A stretch of DNA of 19,746 bases from Anaerolineaceae bacterium UBA5365 (GTDB lineage Bacteria > Chloroflexota > Anaerolineae > Anaerolineales > Anaerolineaceae): contig DHPL01000038.1 of NCBI GenBank assembly GCA_002407905.1, positions 1,008 through 20,753 on the forward strand, in the 5' to 3' direction. How positions within the stretch are numbered: the first letter of the stretch is position 1; every line of letters starts with the position of its first letter. Positions 6,905 to 14,685 of the stretch are shown here, piece by piece. The notes under the pieces are model-generated. The model ran no database searches and was not told where the DNA came from. It saw only the letters and a list, made by a program, of their open reading frames with translations. The translations under genes were made by a program, and so were the position numbers.

Positions 6905-9900
6905 ACCTCGGCTTGAGGTAAAAGCGCGCGCAGCTTTTCCACCTGAAATTCCGAAAGGGGCAGCGCTTTTTCAAAAGCATCCATGCATTGGGCTAGTTTG
7001 CTGGCTGCCGAAAACACCGCCAAAGACTGCTCGCCTTCTCCGGCACAAGCAATTCGGGCAAGCTGCCAGGCCTGGTAGTAATTCATCGCCTGGGTAAAGC
7101 GCTCCTTGTTGAACCAAAGTTTGTTCTCGTAGCTATTTACCTCGATGAAAGCCTCAAGATTTGCGTCTGCCAGCCAGGCAGTAAAGAGTTCCCGTGCTTG
7201 CGCGGCGGCCGGTTCTGGTTTGGCTGCCAGGCTAAGCAGCCAGTTGATCAGCAGCAGGCCCCGGCTGGCTTCATAATCGCTGAAGCCCAGGTCTTCCAGT
7301 TTTTCTTGCAATTTATCCCGCAAGGGCGAGAGCCCCAGGAGGTTCGAGTAGGCCGATGCATGGGCAGTGCCAGGGCTGAGTTCACCCGCCTTTACCAATC
7401 GGGCGGCGATGAGCAGAAGGTCCAACGCGCGGGGGTCGGCCGCGGTGAACTCGCGGACATTGTCCGCCAACCTGGCAGTGGAAGGGTAAAAATCCAGCTC
7501 GGCATCTTCGGCGACCTGCTCCACCTGCTGCAAGGCGCTGGAGAGGCAGTTGCCTGCCCCGATCTTATACGGCAGGGCGAGCCCTTCGGTGCGCAAGGCG
7601 GCATCCTGAAAGGCGGTGATCAGTTGGTCCAGCCCCCGAACTTCCTCCCCTGAACCTGATTCCAGCCCGGAACCCGCACTGCCCTGCAGAAACGGCGCGT
7701 CCAACAACTGTTCCAGGGCATTAGTCAGCGGTGCCAGGCGCCAATTCAGGCGCAGGTAATCCAGGTCCGTAACACCGCTGCCATTGAGATGCTGGTAAAG
7801 CGCCCCGTAGTCCGCGCCTTCCACAACTTTGAACCCGTGATAAACGTGGTGTTCGTAAGCGCCAACTTTTACAAAGAGGCCTTCGCGGCGCAATTCGTCC
7901 AGCCGTGTGAGGTAAGTGAGGCCAGTGATCAGGTCCGAGTACTGCACATAAGCCGTGTGCGGCCCAGTGAGGAAGAGGGCGTCAGCCAGTTCCTGGGTGC
8001 GCAGATGCGATTCCTCCCCGTGTTTCATCAGGAAGGGCGCTGAAAGCTTGATCCGTCCGGAAGTTTCGCCGAAACGGTTGTGGTAGATCATCAGGCCCGG
8101 CAGGCCATCCGCGTAGTTCGAGAAAGCGAACACGTTTTCGTCAACGGCCCCGGAATCGGTCACCAGGTCGTAGAGCCTGAAGTTTTCAACATCGGCAAAG
8201 ATTCGCCGGCGGTGCAAGAGCGGGAAGATCACCTTGCGATGGTGTTCGATCAGCCCCCAATCCGGGGTTTCATCCCAGTAAGGCCGGTAATATTCCATAC
8301 CGTATTTCTCGGTGTAACCCTCAATTTGGCCATGCCCAAACATCGGCAGGCCGGGCATGGTGGCCATCACGGTGCAGATGCCGAAGTACTTATCGCCTTT
8401 CCCAAATTGTTCCACGGCGGTTTTTTCGTCCGGATTGTTCATAAAGTTGACGTAGCGCTTGAGGATCTGAGGGTCGTAACTGAGGGTGTTCTTGATCAGC
8501 AGGCGGTATTTGGCATTTTCTTCATCGCGGAGCATGTTCATGAACGCTGAGTTGTACACGCGGTGCATGCCCAAGGTACGCACAAAGTAGCCTTCCATCA
8601 GCCAAAAAGCCTCTGCCAAGAGGAGCGTATCGGGTACTTCCCGGGCCACCCGTTCGACTACTTCGCGCCAGAATTCCTCGGGCATCAGTTCGTCAAATTC
8701 GGCCTTGGTCAAAGCATGTTCCCCCCGGGATGGAATATCTCCGCCGGAGCCGGGCTGGGGGAACCAAAGGCGCTGGTAGTGCTTCTTGGTGAGGGTCATG
8801 GCTGCATCAAAGCGGATGATGGGGAATTTGCGGGCAACATCCAGGATGGTTTGGATCACGGCTTCGCGCACAACGGGCTTGAGGTAATCCAGCTGGGCGG
8901 TATCGTTCCAGGGCATGGAAGTGCCATCGTTGCCGTGATACACATAGCGGGTTGTACCGCTTTGGTGGTCGTAACGCTTAAAGACCACTGCTGCGTCGGT
9001 GCGGTCGTAATAGTGGTCCTCGATGTTGATCGAAACATCCGGCCGGTCGGAAAGGTCCGGCCCATTGAAGGAGTAGACCGGGAAAGGGCTGTGATCCTGG
9101 CCGATGAACCAATCCGGGTGCTCGTAAACCCAATCCGAATCGATACCCATGTGGTTCGGTACCATGTCGCTCGCCAGGCGGATTCCGCGCCGGCCGCAGC
9201 GCTCGCTGAGGTTTTGCCAGGCTGCTTCGCCGCCCAGGCGTTGGGCAATGTGGTAACTGCGCAGGGAATAGGCCGAGGCAACCGCGTCCGGATTGCCGCA
9301 AAGTTGTTTGATGCGCTGGGAGGCTTCGGAGCGCTCCCACAAGCCGATCAGCCAAAGGCCGGTAAAACCCCAGGATGCCAATTCATCCAGGGTTTCATCG
9401 GGCACCTGGTCCAGGCGTTCGATGGGGCGGTCATATTGGCGCCCAAGTTGGTTCAGCCACACGTAGGCGTTTTTGGCGATCATGACCACCCGGGGCATCC
9501 AATCGCTATCCGGGCTGAAACGCTCCACTTCCTCCAGGCCGGCGAATGCATCGAAGCTTTCCTGAGGCTCTGACGCGCTGGCCTGCCCGGGGTAGAAGGG
9601 CACTATTGCCGGCCCAGGTCCCAAGAAACTGGCTTTCTGTTCTTCTTTCAGCAGGTCTATACCGCCCAAGAGCTGGCGGATAAAGAGGTCCCCCAGAACG
9701 AAGCCCCAGTTCTCGCGAATAAATTCCAGCTGGGCCAGCAAGGAGCGCGGGGCCTTGAGCGCCGGCTCACGCAAGAAGGCGATCAGGTCCTGGCCGCGCG
9801 GCCCCAAACCCGGTTGGTGTTTGAAGAAGACCTGCATGCCATCGGTGATCTGATCGTAAGCCGTTGTTTCGGTTAATTTCGTGTTGTTGAAGAATTCATC

Positions 9901-10371
9901 GAACTGGTCCGCTGCTGGGTTAAGGTTCGTCAGCCAGTTGATCAGTACTTCATCCAAGGCCTCATGCAGGTGTTCACCCTGCTCCAGCCAGGCAGCCGGG
10001 CTGAGCACATTGTTCAGCACGGCTAAGGCAGGGAATTCCTCGATGAATTCATTGAGTGTCTGCTGAAAACGAGCGGGTTTCAGACCAAGCTTGAGGTCCG
10101 CTTCCAGGTCGTTGCGCAGGCCATTGCCGTTGGCGGTGAAGTATTCCGCCAGCACCTTGTAGATGGCCTGCTTGATCAGAGCCAGGGCGTTTAACTCGCC
10201 GGCGTGGATCGGGGGCTCGGGCGGGGTGGCGGCTTGCCGTCTGGCGTTAACGCGCTGCACAAAAAGCTGGAGCGCCTGGTTGTTCGGGAAGATCTTTTGG
10301 GTGTCAAGGCTGAAAAGCGTGGGATCGAAGGCGTACTTTTGGTGAGCGGGCAAAGCAATGTGTAGTTCCAT
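6901..10371 (-). CDS. Very large GH13 alpha-amylase-family protein
   Basis: A 1156-residue cytoplasmic-looking protein. I chose the ATG at 10371, with GGAG 9 nt upstream, over an in-frame ATG at 10389. Residues 1 to about 290 are an all-helical-looking extension. The GH13 barrel begins near 295 (AYVWLNQLGRQYD). Its conserved regions are DMVPNH (402-407), RFDAAMTL with nucleophile Asp522, LLAEAF with acid/base Glu587, and NNPDE with the stabilising Asp648. The usual NHD histidine is Pro647. Roughly residues 850-1156 form a helical C-terminal region. No signal peptide or carbohydrate-binding module is evident. The amylase activity is inferred from the intact triad; substrate may be glycogen or malto-oligosaccharides. 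It lies tail to tail with the GH57 gene and downstream of the thiolase gene. Confidence 0.9.
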   Translation of the reverse strand: MELHIALPAHQKYAFDPTLFSLDTQKIFPNNQALQLFVQRVNARRQAATPPEPPIHAGELNALALIKQAIYKVLAEYFTANGNGLRNDLEADLKLGLKPARFQQTLNEFIEEFPALAVLNNVLSPAAWLEQGEHLHEALDEVLINWLTNLNPAADQFDEFFNNTKLTETTAYDQITDGMQVFFKHQPGLGPRGQDLIAFLREPALKAPRSLLAQLEFIRENWGFVLGDLFIRQLLGGIDLLKEEQKASFLGPGPAIVPFYPGQASASEPQESFDAFAGLEEVERFSPDSDWMPRVVMIAKNAYVWLNQLGRQYDRPIERLDQVPDETLDELASWGFTGLWLIGLWERSEASQRIKQLCGNPDAVASAYSLRSYHIAQRLGGEAAWQNLSERCGRRGIRLASDMVPNHMGIDSDWVYEHPDWFIGQDHSPFPVYSFNGPDLSDRPDVSINIEDHYYDRTDAAVVFKRYDHQSGTTRYVYHGNDGTSMPWNDTAQLDYLKPVVREAVIQTILDVARKFPIIRFDAAMTLTKKHYQRLWFPQPGSGGDIPSRGEHALTKAEFDELMPEEFWREVVERVAREVPDTLLLAEAFWLMEGYFVRTLGMHRVYNSAFMNMLRDEENAKYRLLIKNTLSYDPQILKRYVNFMNNPDEKTAVEQFGKGDKYFGICTVMATMPGLPMFGHGQIEGYTEKYGMEYYRPYWDETPDWGLIEHHRKVIFPLLHRRRIFADVENFRLYDLVTDSGAVDENVFAFSNYADGLPGLMIYHNRFGETSGRIKLSAPFLMKHGEESHLRTQELADALFLTGPHTAYVQYSDLITGLTYLTRLDELRREGLFVKVGAYEHHVYHGFKVVEGADYGALYQHLNGSGVTDLDYLRLNWRLAPLTNALEQLLDAPFLQGSAGSGLESGSGEEVRGLDQLITAFQDAALRTEGLALPYKIGAGNCLSSALQQVEQVAEDAELDFYPSTARLADNVREFTAADPRALDLLLIAARLVKAGELSPGTAHASAYSNLLGLSPLRDKLQEKLEDLGFSDYEASRGLLLINWLLSLAAKPEPAAAQARELFTAWLADANLEAFIEVNSYENKLWFNKERFTQAMNYYQAWQLARIACAGEGEQSLAVFSAASKLAQCMDAFEKALPLSEFQVEKLRALLPQAEV

Positions 10372-10398
10372 TAAGGAGCACTCCGGCATGCAAAATTT

Positions 10399-10415
10399 GG
10401 CCGCCGCTGGCAGCC
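10399..10415 (-). terminator. Hairpin after the thiolase gene, possible weak terminator or leader hairpin
   Basis: On the minus strand GGCTGCC, loop AGC, GGCGGCC forms a 7-bp stem with one G-T wobble, followed by AAATTTTG. The U-run is short and starts after three A residues, so termination would be inefficient. It lies between the thiolase stop (10440) and the GH13 start (10371). If the -10 at 10428-10433 is used, this hairpin sits in the GH13 mRNA leader. Confidence 0.4.
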
Positions 10416-10427
10416 TTGATTAACGCG

Positions 10428-10436
10428 ATTTTATCA
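10428..10436 (-). promoter_or_regulatory. Possible extended -10 promoter of the GH13 gene
   Basis: TGATAAAAT on the minus strand matches TGnTAnAAT, just below the thiolase stop codon. No good -35 is seen at 16-18 bp. Transcription would begin near 10421 with a leader of about 50 nt that includes the hairpin. Confidence 0.3.
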
Positions 10437-10439
10437 CTG

Positions 10440-11588
10440 CTAGACCCGTTTTAGGATGTGGGTGGTGATGTTGGAGCCAGACCCGCCGATATTCTGGGCC
10501 ATTCCATAGCGCGGATCCCGCACCTGAGTGAAGCCTGCTTCGCCCCGCAATTGCTGAACAACTTCCACCAATTGGTAGGCGCCTGTGGCCCCCACAGGAT
10601 GTCCGCGGGCTTTCAATCCGCCCAGGGTGGCTACCGGTATTTCGCTGTCGAAGGCGATTTTCCCTTCAGCTGCCAACCGCGGTCCTTGCCCGCGTTCGCA
10701 AAAACCGGCTGCTTCGAGCGAGAGCGCGGCCATGATCGTGAAGGCATCGTGATACTCAAAAACGGATATATCCCTTGGTTTGATGCCCGCCTGCGCGTAG
10801 CATTGCTTCGCGCCTTGCTCTGCCGCGGTCAGCCAGGTGGGGTCCTTGCGGTTTTGGATTGAGATTGTGTCGGTTGCGGACGCGGAAGCAACCACTTCGA
10901 TCGTGGGGTGGCCATTGCTCACCGGTTTGGAACTGAGAAAGAGTGCAGCAGAGCCATCACCGATAGGTGAGGCATCCATCAGGTTGATCGGGTCACAAAC
11001 CATGCCGGCATTCATAAAGGTCTGCTCTGTGATGGCCTGCTGGAACCGCGCATTAGGGTTGTGCGCGCCATTGGCATGCGCGTTGATGGAGAAGGGAGCA
11101 AAATCCTTTTTCTCCCAGCCGTGCTCGTGCATATAGCGGCGCATGATCAGGGCATTTAAGGCTACGAAGGAGACTCCAAAATCGAGCTCGAGTTCAGCAT
11201 CTGCGGCTGTGGCAAGCGCTGAGGTGATCTCGGGCGAAGGCGAATCAGTCATTTTCTCGGCGCCGATCACCAGGACTGAATCCATTTCCCCGGAAGCAAT
11301 GGCCATCACCCCCATGCGGAAGGCCGCGGAGGCCGAACCGCAGGCTGATTCGATGGTCACGGCGCTCTTATGGTGAAAGCCCAGCCAGTCCGCCAGCAAG
11401 GCCCCCAAATGCATTTGCTTATTCGCGGTGGGGGACATCATGTTGCCTACAAAAAGCCCTTGAGGATAACCCAGACCGGCGTCTTCGATGGCCAAGAGGG
11501 CGGCGTCGCCAGCCAACTCTTTCAGCGATCTTTCCCAATTTTCGCGGATGGGCACCTGCCCGATCCCGGATACATATACTTTGTTCAT
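10440..11588 (-). CDS. Thiolase-family protein (SCP-x / archaeal acetyl-CoA C-acetyltransferase type)
   Basis: Thiolases condense or cleave acyl-CoA thioesters. This 382-residue protein carries the nucleophilic Cys83 in ESACGSASAA, the EYHDAFTI motif with its active-site His, and the C-terminal GGLKARGHPVGATG motif containing the second His. The HDAF form and overall length match the SCP-x or archaeal thiolase branch rather than classical PhaA/FadA enzymes. In archaea such thiolases work with HMG-CoA synthase and a DUF35 zinc-ribbon protein, but neither is present here, so the pathway (mevalonate, acyl-CoA breakdown or other) is open. The start ATG at 11588 has AGAGGT four nucleotides upstream. 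The gene seems to be transcribed alone or into GH13. Confidence 0.92.
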   Translation of the reverse strand: MNKVYVSGIGQVPIRENWERSLKELAGDAALLAIEDAGLGYPQGLFVGNMMSPTANKQMHLGALLADWLGFHHKSAVTIESACGSASAAFRMGVMAIASGEMDSVLVIGAEKMTDSPSPEITSALATAADAELELDFGVSFVALNALIMRRYMHEHGWEKKDFAPFSINAHANGAHNPNARFQQAITEQTFMNAGMVCDPINLMDASPIGDGSAALFLSSKPVSNGHPTIEVVASASATDTISIQNRKDPTWLTAAEQGAKQCYAQAGIKPRDISVFEYHDAFTIMAALSLEAAGFCERGQGPRLAAEGKIAFDSEIPVATLGGLKARGHPVGATGAYQLVEVVQQLRGEAGFTQVRDPRYGMAQNIGGSGSNITTHILKRV

Positions 11589-11733
11589 CTAACCTCTAAC
11601 GGCCCATATTTTACACTTTCGCTGCTCTCTTTTGCTATCAAAGCCTGTATATAGCGGTGCAATTGCCGCGCTGGTCTGCAAAGATGAGAAGCTGGCGCAT
11701 AAAATGAATAAAACTACTTGGCGTTCACAATCA
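11589..11733. other. 145-bp intergenic region between thiolase and regulator genes
   Basis: No convincing coding sequence or strong terminator is seen. On the minus strand TAAAAT (11613-11608) lies 19 nt before the thiolase ATG and may be its -10, but no -35 at normal spacing supports it; TTGATA (11641-11636) is 22 bp away. The stretch contains several A/T-rich tracts around 11702-11715. Confidence 0.4.
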
Positions 11734-12531
11734 CTATTCGCGGGATTCTTCGATGACGGGCATAGTGATCAGGTGGAAGGCCAGGCTCTCAAGGTCCCGG
11801 GCTTTCTTCGAATCGCCCAGTTCTTCCAGAATATCCTCCAGCCGGGCTTTGATTACCGGGTCTTCATTGATGAAATCGTAGGGTGTGCCCTGCCCTGAAA
11901 ACAGGTCGGAGAGGCCGAGCTTGTCATATAGCTCCGAGACCATGCCGTAGCTCCACTGGTCCGAAATCTTAAGCTCATCTGCCAGGTCGCGCCTGCCGAT
12001 CGAAAAAAGGATGGCGAGGCGCGCCGTTTCGGCTTGCCTGGTAGTTAACCCCGGTATGGGCCTGGCGTGCAGCACGAGGTAAGGCAGGGGTGGGGTCAAG
12101 CCTGCTTCCATTACAGCTTGCAATGACTCGGGCGTAAAGATGGTTTTGCCCTCGGCGGCGAATGTGAGCGCCCAGCCCAGGGATGAGCCGATCTCGTCCT
12201 TGGTCAGCAGACCGGCAAAACGCTCTGACCTTAAGGTGGAAAGCATCCGGGAATCGATGCTGGAGGCAAGATAAAGTACTTGCGATCCGGCCTGTGGATG
12301 CAGGACCTCCGTAACTTGGGTCAGGAAATTCGGCTGGTCCCGGTACGAATCCAGGTCTACAACGAAGAAGTCCACCTTCATAATTTCGTCCTGGCGGGAA
12401 ATCGCCAGGTCTTCAAGCTGGCTGGTTTCGGCCACCACGCGGGTGCGCCAATCCCGAACAAAGAGCAACGAGATCCAATTGCGCGAGAACGCATCCTTGC
12501 ATAAAACCGCTACCAGAATATCCTGAGCCAT
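11734..12531 (-). CDS. LuxR/NarL-like response-regulator-type transcription factor
   Basis: A 265-residue protein starting at the ATG at 12531, with a strong GGAGGT two to three bases upstream. A longer in-frame reading (to 12921) runs antisense through pfkA and is rejected. Residues 5 to about 120 have the layout of a receiver domain: an acidic residue in CKD (Asp13), a beta-3 strand FFVVDLD with candidate phosphoacceptor Asp59, Ser90/Ser91 in the switch position, and GLLTKDE with Lys111. Residues about 161-206 form a LuxR-type helix-turn-helix: LTTRQAETARLA, then GRRDLADELKIS, then MVSELYDKLGL. The loop-1 acidic pair is reduced to one Asp, so phosphorylation is uncertain. No partner kinase is nearby. 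It diverges from pfkA with 69 bp between, which makes pfkA or itself a plausible target. Confidence 0.8.
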   Translation of the reverse strand: MAQDILVAVLCKDAFSRNWISLLFVRDWRTRVVAETSQLEDLAISRQDEIMKVDFFVVDLDSYRDQPNFLTQVTEVLHPQAGSQVLYLASSIDSRMLSTLRSERFAGLLTKDEIGSSLGWALTFAAEGKTIFTPESLQAVMEAGLTPPLPYLVLHARPIPGLTTRQAETARLAILFSIGRRDLADELKISDQWSYGMVSELYDKLGLSDLFSGQGTPYDFINEDPVIKARLEDILEELGDSKKARDLESLAFHLITMPVIEESRE

Positions 12532-12560
12532 GACACCTCCGCTGAGCCAAAAACCGCATG

Positions 12561-12570
12561 AATTATAATT
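12561..12570. promoter_or_regulatory. Palindromic -10 box shared by pfkA and the regulator
   Basis: AATTATAATT is its own reverse complement, so it offers a perfect TATAAT on both strands: plus 12564-12569 for pfkA and minus 12567-12562 for the regulator. Expected starts give a pfkA leader of about 25 nt (with GAGGG near 12591) and a regulator leader of about 24 nt (with GGAGGT). -35 matches are weak on both sides (CTGAGC at 12542-12547 for pfkA), which suggests that activator or regulator help may be needed. Confidence 0.55.
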
Positions 12571-12600
12571 GACCCCGAAACCAAATGATCGAGGGCAGAT

Positions 12601-13572
12601 ATGACTAAGAGAATAGCCGTGCTTACCAGTGGGGGCGATGCCCCGGGGATGAATGCCGCCATTCGGGCGGTGGTGCGCTGCGGGATCGCGAACGGGTTCA
12701 AAACATATGGTGTGCGCAGCGGGTACAAAGGCCTTATCTCGGGAACAATTGATGAACTGACCACCCGGGATGTGGGTGGAATTATCCAGCGCGGCGGCAC
12801 AATTCTTGGCAGCGCGCGCTGCCCGGAGTTCATGACCGAACCGGGCCGCAAGCTGGCAATTCGGAATTTGAACCAGTTCGGGATCGATGCCCTTGTAGTC
12901 ATCGGGGGAAATGGTTCGCAAACCGGTAACTACGAACTGAGCAAAATGGGGTTCAACACGGTGGGGATCGCCTCTACCATCGATAACGACCTGATCGGTT
13001 CAGACCTGACCATAGGGGTGGACACCGCGCTCAATATTGCCCTTGAAGCGATCGACCGCCTGAAAGTGACCGCGTCGTCCCATCATCGGGCATTCATCCT
13101 GGAAGTGATGGGCCGGAATTGCGGTTACCTGGCCCTGATGGCCGGACTGGCCGGCGGCGCGGAAGCCATTACCGTGCCGGAGGTCCCTACCGACCCGGAG
13201 GCCATCGCGCAGGAGATGATCAGCGCTTATGAACATGGCAAAGCCCATGCCCTGATCATTGCCGCGGAAGGGGCCGAGTACAACGCCCAAAAACTGACCG
13301 AATACTTTGAAACGCACAAAGAACGCCTAGGCTTTAGCGTGCGGTCCACCATTTTGGGGCATGTGCAGCGCGGCGGAAGTCCCGGCGCTTTTGACCGCAT
13401 TTTGGCCAGCAGGCTAGGAGATGGCGCCATTCAGGCCATCGCGCGGGAGCAGTACGGGGTTTTAGTTGGCCAGATCCGGAGCGAATTGGCCTTTACCCCG
13501 CTTGAAGAGGTGGTGGGTAAAACCAAGGGCATCGACCCCGAGACCCTGCGCCTGGCTAACCTGCTGGATTAA
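12601..13572 (+). CDS. pfkA: 6-phosphofructokinase with unusual GGNGS motif
   Basis: Phosphofructokinase phosphorylates fructose 6-phosphate in glycolysis. The 323-residue length and the motifs fit the PfkA family: LTSGGDAPGMNAAIRAVV (8-25), RGGTILGSAR (64-73), TIDND (126-130, with catalytic-base Asp128), EAIDRLK, EVMGRNCGYLAL, and GHVQRGGSPGAFDRILASRLG. Two otherwise diagnostic spots differ. GGDGS is GGNGS, with Asn104 where E. coli has the Mg-ATP-binding Asp103. The residues before TIDND are Ala-Ser instead of Pro-Gly (ATP type) or Pro-Lys (pyrophosphate type). Gly105 favours ATP over pyrophosphate. The start ATG at 12601 has GAGGG upstream. It diverges from a LuxR-like regulator and meets prfB tail to tail with a 9-bp gap. 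Confidence 0.93.
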   Translation: MTKRIAVLTSGGDAPGMNAAIRAVVRCGIANGFKTYGVRSGYKGLISGTIDELTTRDVGGIIQRGGTILGSARCPEFMTEPGRKLAIRNLNQFGIDALVVIGGNGSQTGNYELSKMGFNTVGIASTIDNDLIGSDLTIGVDTALNIALEAIDRLKVTASSHHRAFILEVMGRNCGYLALMAGLAGGAEAITVPEVPTDPEAIAQEMISAYEHGKAHALIIAAEGAEYNAQKLTEYFETHKERLGFSVRSTILGHVQRGGSPGAFDRILASRLGDGAIQAIAREQYGVLVGQIRSELAFTPLEEVVGKTKGIDPETLRLANLLD

Positions 13573-13581
13573 CTGAAAAAC

Positions 13582-14668
13582 TTAAACTGCAGGTTTATAC
13601 CGCAGCCAGGCTTCCATAAAACTATCCAATTCACCGTCCAGGACGGCTTGTGTATTGCCGGTCTCGTATTCCGTACGGTGATCCTTGACCATCTGGTAAG
13701 GGTGCAGTACGTAAGAGCGAATTTGATTGCCCCATTCCACTTTTTTGAACTCGCCTTTAAGGTCTGAGATCTCATCAGCGTGGGCTTGCTGCTCGATTTC
13801 GAAGAGCCGGGCTTTGAGCACTTTAAGCGCGTTCTCGCGGTTCTGGGTTTGCGATCGCTCGTTCTGGCAGGTCACGACCAAACCGCTGGGGAGATGCTTG
13901 ATACGCACGGCCGTCATGTTCTTTTGCACATTCTGACCGCCGGCCCCGGATGACCGGTAAACCTCGATCTCGATGTCCTCAGGGTTTATCTGGATCTCAT
14001 TGCTATCTTCAAGTTCCGGCCATACTTCCACCAGCGAGAACGAGGTATGGCGGCGGTGAGCGGCATCAAACGGCGAGAGGCGCACCAGGCGATGCACACC
14101 CTTTTCTGATTTAAGGTAGCCGTAAGCCAGGTCCCCGCTCACCAGGTAAGTGGCGGATTTAATGCCGGCTTCCTCACCCAAGGTGCGGTCCAGAAGTTCG
14201 AGTTTGTAATTGTGCATTTCCGCCCAGCGGAGGTACATGCGCTCCAGCATGGCCGCCCAATCCTGGGAATCGGTGCCGCCCGCGCCGGCATGAATGGCAA
14301 GCAGTGCGCCTCCGTGATCGTACTCTCCGGAGAGCAGGAGTTCGTTTTCTTTCTTTGCCAGCAGGGCTTCCAGCGCGTCCAGCTGCTCTTCAAGCTCCGC
14401 GCTAAGGCTGCCATCATCCATTTCGATCAGGCCCTCAAGATCAGCGATTTGGTGAGTAATGGATGTCCAGACATCAATCGAATCGGAAAGCCCGGCGATT
14501 TTTTTCATCACCTTTTGGGCGGCGTTTGGGTCGTCCCAAAAGCCTGGATGTTCGGATTCTTTTTGCAGGTTTTGGAGTTGATTTTGCTTTTCAGCTAAGT
14601 CAAAGATGCTCCTGGAGCTGGCGGTTTTGAGCAGCCAATGTGTCCAAGCGGGCGTTTAAGTCAGACAT
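13582..14668 (-). CDS. prfB: Peptide chain release factor 2, expressed by +1 programmed frameshift
   Basis: RF2 releases the finished peptide at UGA and UAA codons. The gene is split over two frames. ATG at 14668 (GGAG ribosome binding site) opens a 22-codon frame that ends in CTT TGA at 14605-14600. A +1 shift at CTT enters the second frame at 14601 and continues for 339 residues, giving 361 residues, close to the usual 365. The anticodon-like SPF tripeptide lies at about 198-200 and the catalytic GGQ at about 243-245. The N-terminal half shows the expected helical region (PGFWDDPNAAQKVMKKI). RF2 autoregulation through this UGA is known in many bacteria. ftsY ends 17 bp upstream on the same strand. 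Confidence 0.96.
14599..14614 (-). promoter_or_regulatory. prfB programmed +1 frameshift site
   Basis: The minus strand reads CAG GAG CAT CTT TGA C. An internal Shine-Dalgarno-like AGGAG lies 3 nt before the slippery CTT, which is followed by the in-frame UGA and a C. This is the same arrangement as the E. coli RF2 site. Low RF2 levels let the ribosome slip and restore RF2 synthesis. Reading through in the +1 frame gives HLDLAEKQNQLQ, which joins seamlessly to the RF2 body. Confidence 0.95.
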
Positions 14669-14685
14669 TTTTTCTCCAAAAGGGT

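Noticed and set aside
8563..9573. 336-codon plus-strand frame opposite the GH13 gene
   Set aside because: It covers the catalytic motifs of GH13 in antisense; long shadow frames are expected at this GC content.
12532..12921. N-terminal extension of the LuxR-like regulator
   Set aside because: It would run antisense over the first 320 bp of pfkA, while an ideal GGAGGT site marks the start at 12531.
13573..13581. Terminator between pfkA and prfB
   Set aside because: Only 9 bp lie between the stops and no hairpin with a U-run could be seen there.
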